Positions 58,186-64,000 of a DNA stretch of 64,000 nucleotides are shown here, one piece after another. Made by a program: the position numbers and the translations under genes. The notes beneath the pieces were generated by a model, which was given only the letters and a program-made list of their open reading frames with translations, was not told the DNA's origin and made no database searches. How positions within the stretch are numbered: position 1 is the first letter of the stretch; the number at the start of each line of letters is the position of its first letter. The stretch comes from Misgurnus anguillicaudatus (lineage: Eukaryota; Chordata; Actinopteri; Cypriniformes; Cobitidae): NCBI RefSeq assembly GCF_027580225.2, contig NC_073355.2:16993501-17057500 (forward strand). The letters are read 5' to 3'.

Positions 58186-58460
58186 TAAAGTGGACATATC
58201 ATGAAAATCAGACTTTTTCCATTTTTCCATGTTTAACATAAATCTGTGTGCTTTGAAGGATCATAGGCAAAGGACAGTTAATTTTTTTCATTGCTTGTGC
58301 TTTGTAGCTTTTGGAAGCCATGTTAACCTGGGCACGACCCGGCCACCGTACGCCTTAAACCGCGGCCCCAAGGGGGGGGGGGGGGTTTAGAAAGTAATAT
58401 TCAGGTTGTCATATAGAATTTCACCGCTAGATGGGAGTAGATCCTACACAGTGGCGCTTT
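58186..58460. repeat. Truncated copy of the 20351-20778 MITE family and neighbouring repeat
   Basis: gtggacatatcatgaaaatc then agactttttcc repeats the left arm of the element at 20351. A run of about 13 G follows at 58372-58385. Confidence 0.65.
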
Positions 58461-58467
58461 AATGAGA

Positions 58468-58655
58468 ACTTGTACGTATTTTAATTCGTATCAATTCGTA
58501 AGTTAATTGTAAAAGACCACATAATTATCATGAAATAAACAATAATAAAACCCCACCCCTAGCCCCAACATCAATGAGGCAAAAGCAAATCGTACAAATT
58601 GTACGAATTAATATGAATTGGCAACCTCATCAAATACGTACGAATTACTAAGAGA
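58468..58655. repeat. Foldback (ATTCGTACGAATT type), related to 61735-61840
   Basis: acttgtacgtattttaattc on the left, aaatacgtacgaattactaa on the right; the inner block ccccacccctagccccaaca appears inverted at 61812-61835 (tgatgttggggttaggggtg), so both are copies of one family in opposite directions. Confidence 0.7.
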
Positions 58656-60588
58656 CAGCGTTGTTTTTGTTACATCCATAATACAAGTATATTTCCCTTA
58701 TCTAAAACAGAAATCACATGCATAGACCGATATTTTCTGATGTTTGGACTCAGTATTAAGACATAAACAGATGGTTCAGTATATCAGTAATTAAAACATT
58801 CTCTCATCAATTATATTTTAATTTTTTACTGAAAATCTCACATCCATAACGCTGGAATGGCTCAAGACGCTCAACATATGTTACCGTTTTTGAATACTTA
58901 CTCATCCATAAGTAAAAGGCGAAGCTTATAAGCAATGCAAAAAGATCATCCATTAACAAGTGGATTTTGATTACTGAACATGATTCAAGTGAGGCCGTTA
59001 TTATGAAAACAGCACTGAGGTAAATGAGTGTAAGAGCCACCGAAGAGAATTTGCCATCTGCTTTTCTCTCCCCTACAGGGCTGCTCAGTTTTGTTGAAGA
59101 GGTGCTGGCTCATGCAAGTGTTTCAGACATACGAACCGTCTTCAGTAAATGAATGAAGTGGATGGGTTAGCAGAAATAAATAATGGATGGTGGCAAGATC
59201 AAGCTGGTGAACTGGAAATATTGCAATAATAAAATATGAATAATGTAAAGCCTCGTCTTTAGCTACGGACCTGTTCAAACAAACGCAGATGGATTAGATT
59301 TAATGTTGAAATCGGTGATGAATAAAGAATGTAGAAATAAAGGTGCACACCTACGGCTTTCAGAAAGAAGTCGTGTCTTGCAGAGCACAACCCTTTGAGA
59401 GTGTGCTATTCTCAGCTGCTATTGGCTAATTGGCTTTATGCAAGGATGCGGCTTTGATCATTTCGAGCCTGTTTCAAAAGTGGGAACACTGTGCCAGACA
59501 TTAGAAACATCCTTGTGTTTGAGCTTTGATGAGAGGAAGCATTTACAGCTTTTATAGAAGTCTTTGTTCTGAATGTAATGTCGGAGATTATGTGTCTATA
59601 TGTTTGCTGTATAACGTGTTTTCATACTTTTTAAATTATATGGCGCTTAAGAAAATTCAATTGTTATAGCATTTCTTTGTTGTTTCTTTTACTAACAAGA
59701 TGTTTTCAACTGCCTCTCTTGCTTTGAGAATTGTGATGTTTGGGAGACTTTGACGGGATTATGTACTTTTGAAGCCATTTCATTCATGCGCAATGCATTT
59801 TATCGATATGTGCACTTACTGGGAATCTAACCCATGACCTTGGCCTTGCTTGCAAAAAGCTAAAATAAATGCATTGTGCAGACATAGACATGAATTCAGT
59901 TCATTCATAACTAATTCATTCTGTCACCTTGATTTCTGATGCTAGTTGTACTGTTTTGACCTGTAAGCCTATCTTTTCTTTCATTTTACCACTAATAATT
60001 TGTTTAAAATATTTAGTATACATGCTTATCCTTCAGGAACATCCTGTCCTCTGTGCAGCTGAAGTAAAAACGGCATCGCTCACATTTCAAAAGACTCTTT
60101 ATCGTCTTTAACACCCACACTGCTGAACCGTCTGATTGTTTCTGATTGCTAAAGCACATTCCACTGCATTGAGACTGTGACAAAAGTGCTGCAGTGCTCT
60201 TGGGATGTGGTTCAGGGAAAATGGATATATGGGCAGACCTGGCAGCTGCTGATAGAGTAACAGATGATGCTAAAACCTGTGGCGCTTTTTCATAGCAGGC
60301 ATTAATTCAATCTGCTTTTTATATTAGGATCAAAAGATGCATTCTGCTGATGTGAATGATGATTGCATGACTCATAAAACTATCCCTGCATACCAATTTG
60401 CATGCTATATCTGCTTTAATTAGTATTCGAAATAAGAATTGGTATGTCCTATAGGATGTTAAAATGAAAATCCTGTAAGTAGTTGGAGGATCCATTTTTT
60501 TCCCGGTGAAAATTCGTGAGACACGAGTTTGGTGATGGTATTCTGACTTAATACATTAAATAAGTAATGTTTTACTGAACTAATACAT
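58656..60588. other. No supported feature
   Basis: AT-rich; no repeat, RNA gene or reading frame I can defend. Confidence 0.55.
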
Positions 60589-61110
60589 TAAAGGGTTGGT
60601 TTAATGGTATTTCATGCATTCTGACTTATTAACACAGTTATCGAGTTGTTTCCTCATGCTAAACGTAGGCAAAGTGTCAAAAAAGCAGTTGGGCGTGTTA
60701 CAGAGTATTTCTGTGCCGAATGCACTCCGCCAGGGTTCGTACAAGTTTCTGAAAGTTTTTCGATGACGTTTCAGGGGTTTCTATATGTATCACTTCTTTT
60801 TATGGGCACTTCCCCCAGAAAACCTTGCCCACCCATCAATCAGCGGGAGACGCTAGAATTTACAGACATCACATCACGCAACAGCTTTGTTTAATTTCAA
60901 AACTTAACAATGGCACGAAAGAAGAAGTGTGTTTTTGGATGTAAGGAGAAGAATGCCAGCCTTATGGAAACAATGGATATAGTTTATTATCCGGGGTTGC
61001 AGCGGAGTTTTGCTTTTGTGTTTGAGGATTTTATTGAAAAGTCCCAACCGGGTCACCAGTTGCATGCGGTTAGTAAAATTTCTGTCTTATGTTGGAAATA
61101 GGCGCGTGCA
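60589..61110 (+). pseudogene. Transposon fragment with Cys-rich N-terminal frame
   Basis: Begins TTAAAGGGTTGGTTTAATGG (possible TTAA-type end). From ATG 60910: MARKKKCVFGCKEKNASLME, then IVYYPGLQRSFAFVFEDFIE. Met, basic residues and CxxxC at the start resemble a THAP-like finger, as in Kolobok-type transposons with TTAA targets, but the rest of the domain is not evident. No right end found. Low certainty. Confidence 0.35.
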
Positions 61111-61462
61111 TATTATATAAATGACACGAACATGTAGTGAATCATGTAGTTAAACAGTGTTGTATAGTGTTGCATGACTCGTACTCGCTCCTCCCGCAAT
61201 AGTAACTCCTCCTTCTTCATTTTTTCGTACGTTATCGGAAAGATTCGGTAAAGCTAATCTTTCTTTTCTAAATCTGATTAAACTAAAGACTCTTCTGAGA
61301 TATAAAGGATGTAATACTACTTTATAGGTACTCCAGATTAACATCAGAAATGCAGAAACGTGTGTTATGTGAGCTTTAAACTGTATAGTAAACATAAGAT
61401 AATGACATGCTGAAATGCAAGGAAGAGTTTCTTCCTTGATGTGATTGATGCCATATACACTA

Positions 61463-61716
61463 ACATGGCGGCAGTGGCTCAGTGGTTCATGTAGATTGTC
61501 TACAAGTCGGAAGGTTGGTGGTTCAATCCCCGGCTCAACCTGACCAAGTGTCGAGGTGTTCTTGAGCAAGACTCCTAACCCCAGCTGCTCCCGACAAGCT
61601 GGATGGTGCCTTGCATGGCTGACACCGCCATCGGTGTGTGAGTGAATGGGTGAACGTGAGGCATATTGCATGGCCATTGATCTATGAAAGCGCTATATAA
61701 ATGCAGCCCATTTACC
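61463..61716 (+). repeat. V-SINE-like tRNA-derived retroposon
   Basis: The tRNA-like head has an A-box-like gcagtggctcagtgg and a B box ggttcaatccc. A conserved core follows (gttcttgagcaagactccta acccc) and then a tail aaagcgctatataaatgcag as in partner LINEs. This order matches vertebrate V-SINEs. The 175-codon minus-strand frame over it (61150-61677) is an artefact. Confidence 0.8.
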
Positions 61717-61954
61717 AAAATGTATACACTTTCCATCTTCGTAATTTTACATGGTGGCTAATTCGTACAACCACATTCATACACTTTTGTACGATTTACC
61801 TTGACCCCTGTGATGTTGGGGTTAGGGGTGGGGTAACCCTAACCTTTCAGGAATAAGGTTACAGCTTGTTTCAAGTTTAAGCTTACAACCAGGATTAGCT
61901 GCCTCTACCATTGTTATCTTTTAACATTTCCCTCTGATTTCAGGGTTCAGTTAT

Positions 61955-61957
61955 GGT

Positions 61958-62040
<83 letters not shown>
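61955..62040. repeat. (GA)n microsatellite
   Basis: About 80 uninterrupted bases of ga. Confidence 0.97.
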
Positions 62041-62043
<3 letters not shown>

Positions 62044-62340
62044 TATTTGTGATGGAGTATTTTGAGTTGAGTATTTTATTTAATCATGTATCAAGAGGTG
62101 CAATTTAGAGGAGCAATATTAAAATGATTCAATATTGAAACTGCTTTCATTAAGCATAGCTGAATTTGTATGGTGGGAAATTGGATTTCCTTTTTAATTT
62201 AAGACTCACAAAATAGAATCCCAGCTGTTTCCAGGTACAAACATCATTTCCCCTAGTAGGTCATTTATTTTTTGAGATAACAGTTTGGAACTTACTGTGT
62301 ATTCTAGCTAGCCAGATCTTCTGCTTTCCGTTCATAATCA
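62041..62340. other. No feature seen
   Basis: AT-rich, nothing supported. Confidence 0.6.
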
Positions 62341-64000
62341 TTAAAGGACAAGTTCGGTATTTTACATTTAAAGCCCTGTTTTCAGATTGTTTATGATGAA
62401 ATAGAACGGTTTTGACTGAAATGTGGACATATGATGCTGGCCCGGGAATTTGCGGGTGTTTGTTGTATTACCCCCCCCACCTCTACAATCGCTGCATAGG
62501 TGCACTGGAACAATCCGTCCTAAAATGCATTAAACTTTCGTTTACGAAGATGTGAAACTCACCGAGTGGTCAGGGGTGTTCACTGATATGCTCACACAAA
62601 AATTGCTGCAAAAGATGCTTTCCAACAGTTGTTTTAGCATTCGTTGTAAACTTGTGGACCTATTTTTCCAAATGCCTCACACCCGTATATTCTTCCGTTT
62701 AAAGCTTGAATAATATACCCTGGGTGCCAGCCGATCTCAGCCCCGCCCTCAACATTTTAAATGACGGAAGATCAGTCTGGGGTTTCTCCATTGAGGAGCT
62801 ACTATGCGAGACCCAAAGCTGGTCGACCAATCAAATTGTCTGGGCGGGCTTTATACGATGATAGACAGATGATCAACAGTAACGTAATCAACCACGTCAC
62901 CAAAGAGGCAAGAGCGCGTGTGTTGAATCTATTTACAACGAAATTGCTACCGCTGTAGAATTCAGATGTGTGGATTTTGACATTGAGTCTGTTCTAAAAG
63001 ATATCGACAGAGCATTGATTTTAAAAGAGGAACAGAGAAACGCAATCAAGGCATTTGTTGATCGGAAAGATGTTTTTGCCATCCTTTCTACGGGATTCGG
63101 CAAAAGTTGGTCGCACTTATGGAGGACCAATTTAAAGAACCAACTGAAATGGGTATCCCGGCGATGCAGCTCGGCGTGCACGACGAGATGGATATAATTA
63201 GCGGTCGTTGCCAGCTTCTTTTCGGAACCCCCGAATCGTGGCTGCTGAATAAGTGGAGGGACATGCTAGGCTCCAATATTTTTCAAGCAAATGTAATGGG
63301 TAGCTATAGTCGTGGATGAAGTTCAACTAATGTACAAATGCTAAGAGATAGTCTGACTGTATGACTCAGTAAATACTTAATGTTGTGGTATAAATGAAAT
63401 GTTGTAAATATAGTAGGTGTTGATGTATGTTCGCTAACTCAGACTTAGTATAATCACAATGTTACTGGCATTGTAGCGAAATAACTAACAGTTCGGTCAG
63501 GCTGCAAAAGACGTCATTTCAACATACGTCACACACTCCGTTGCTCTGATTGTTCAGAGGTCTATCCAATTGAGTGCAGAGGCATTTTTCGATGGAGACA
63601 CGCCTCATAACATAGCCCAATGGAGCGGTATCAGACTCAAATTCTGACTAGAATTGAGTATGACAACGTCAGGCTATAAATAATAGACACTCCAGCCCAG
63701 TTGCTGGCGATAATCCACCTTTGCCAATTGCAAGAATACAAACAAAGTTCCCAGCGCGGAGTAACACTGTACCTCACAGCACATCTAATACAAGTCAATG
63801 GAGTTGGAAAAAACTACGATAAAACCTGTTGGAAAGCATCTTTTGCAGCGATTTTTGCGTGAGCATATCGGTGAACACCCCTGACCACTCGGTGAGTTTC
63901 ACGTTTTTGTAAACAAAAGTTTAATGCATTTTAGAAAGGATTGTTCCAGTGCATCTATGCAGCCATTGTAGAGGTGGGAGGTGATAGAGCAAACCCCCGA
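62341..64000 (+). mobile_element. Transposon with long inverted arms and a helicase remnant, cut by window edge
   Basis: Left end TTAAAGGACAAGTTCGGTAT. The block 62480-62640 (cctctacaatcgctgcatag, gtgcactggaacaatccgtc, gtgaaactcaccgagtggtc) returns inverted at 63790-63985 (accactcggtgagtttcac, aaggattgttccagtgcat, ccattgtagaggtggga). The right terminus is beyond 64000. The interior holds the helicase pseudogene and no transposase. Confidence 0.8.
62925..63344 (+). pseudogene. RecQ-like DNA helicase fragment of a transposon
   Basis: Frame 1 reads FDIESVLKDIDRALILKEEQ, RNAIKAFVDRKD, VFAILSTGFGKS (Walker A, 63087-63107). About 25-30 residues expected between motif I and motif Ia are then missing and the frame shifts to LVALMEDQFKEPTEMGIPAM, then GRCQLLFGTPESWLLNKWRD. 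A third frame gives IVVDEVQLMYKC and a stop; DEVQ stands where RecQ-like helicases have DE(A/V)H. The spacing and motifs fit superfamily 2 RecQ-type helicases, here carried by a repeat. It is broken three ways and not functional. Confidence 0.75.

Noticed and set aside
61470..61545. tRNA gene candidate with A and B boxes
   Set aside because: The boxes belong to a V-SINE head; the anticodon arm does not fold properly and the SINE core and tail follow.
61150..61677. 175-codon minus-strand frame
   Set aside because: It runs across a SINE and flanking DNA with no recognisable domain; repeats of this kind give chance frames.
62761..62958. 65-codon frame upstream of the helicase remnant
   Set aside because: It is out of frame with the helicase and has no recognisable motif; at most a degraded leader of the same element.

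Overview
The window is vertebrate nuclear DNA, most likely from a teleost of the cypriniform type. It has GT-AG introns, a vertebrate Wnt-pathway gene, an AT-rich background, and a dense load of short inverted-repeat transposons, hAT and Tc1/mariner remnants and V-SINE-like elements of the kind that fill carp and zebrafish genomes. There are no operons and no prokaryotic signals.

Positions 1-19190 hold the 3' two thirds of one host gene on the + strand, axin1. Nine coding exons join in phase into 571 codons: the conserved segment after the RGS domain, the GSK3-binding segment, the beta-catenin-binding helix, a His-rich linker, and the C-terminal DIX domain ending at a TGA at 17261-17263. A 1.9 kb 3' UTR follows, with two AATAAA signals near 19154-19172. 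The start codon, tankyrase-binding region and RGS domain lie upstream of the window. The exons are intact; the introns carry transposon insertions, several nested.

Positions 19190-64000 show no convincing host gene. One unrecognised 99-codon reading frame (21405-21704) may be an orphan exon. The rest is mobile DNA. There are many short elements bounded by TTAA, two of which abut on one shared TTAA, and a 2 kb mosaic of one inverted-repeat element (25253-27330). A Tc1-like element (27606-38518) has been broken repeatedly by later insertions: an AT-rich foldback element with a 67 bp satellite, inside it a hAT with an 8 bp target duplication, inside that an old IS630-like transposon, and inside that two younger IS630-like copies. 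Further on are THAP-like protein fragments, a V-SINE, and, running off the right edge, an element with long inverted arms and a broken RecQ-like helicase reading frame.

Functionally the only working gene seen is axin1, the scaffold of the beta-catenin destruction complex. The rest reads as layers of transposition whose relative ages can be ordered from the nesting.
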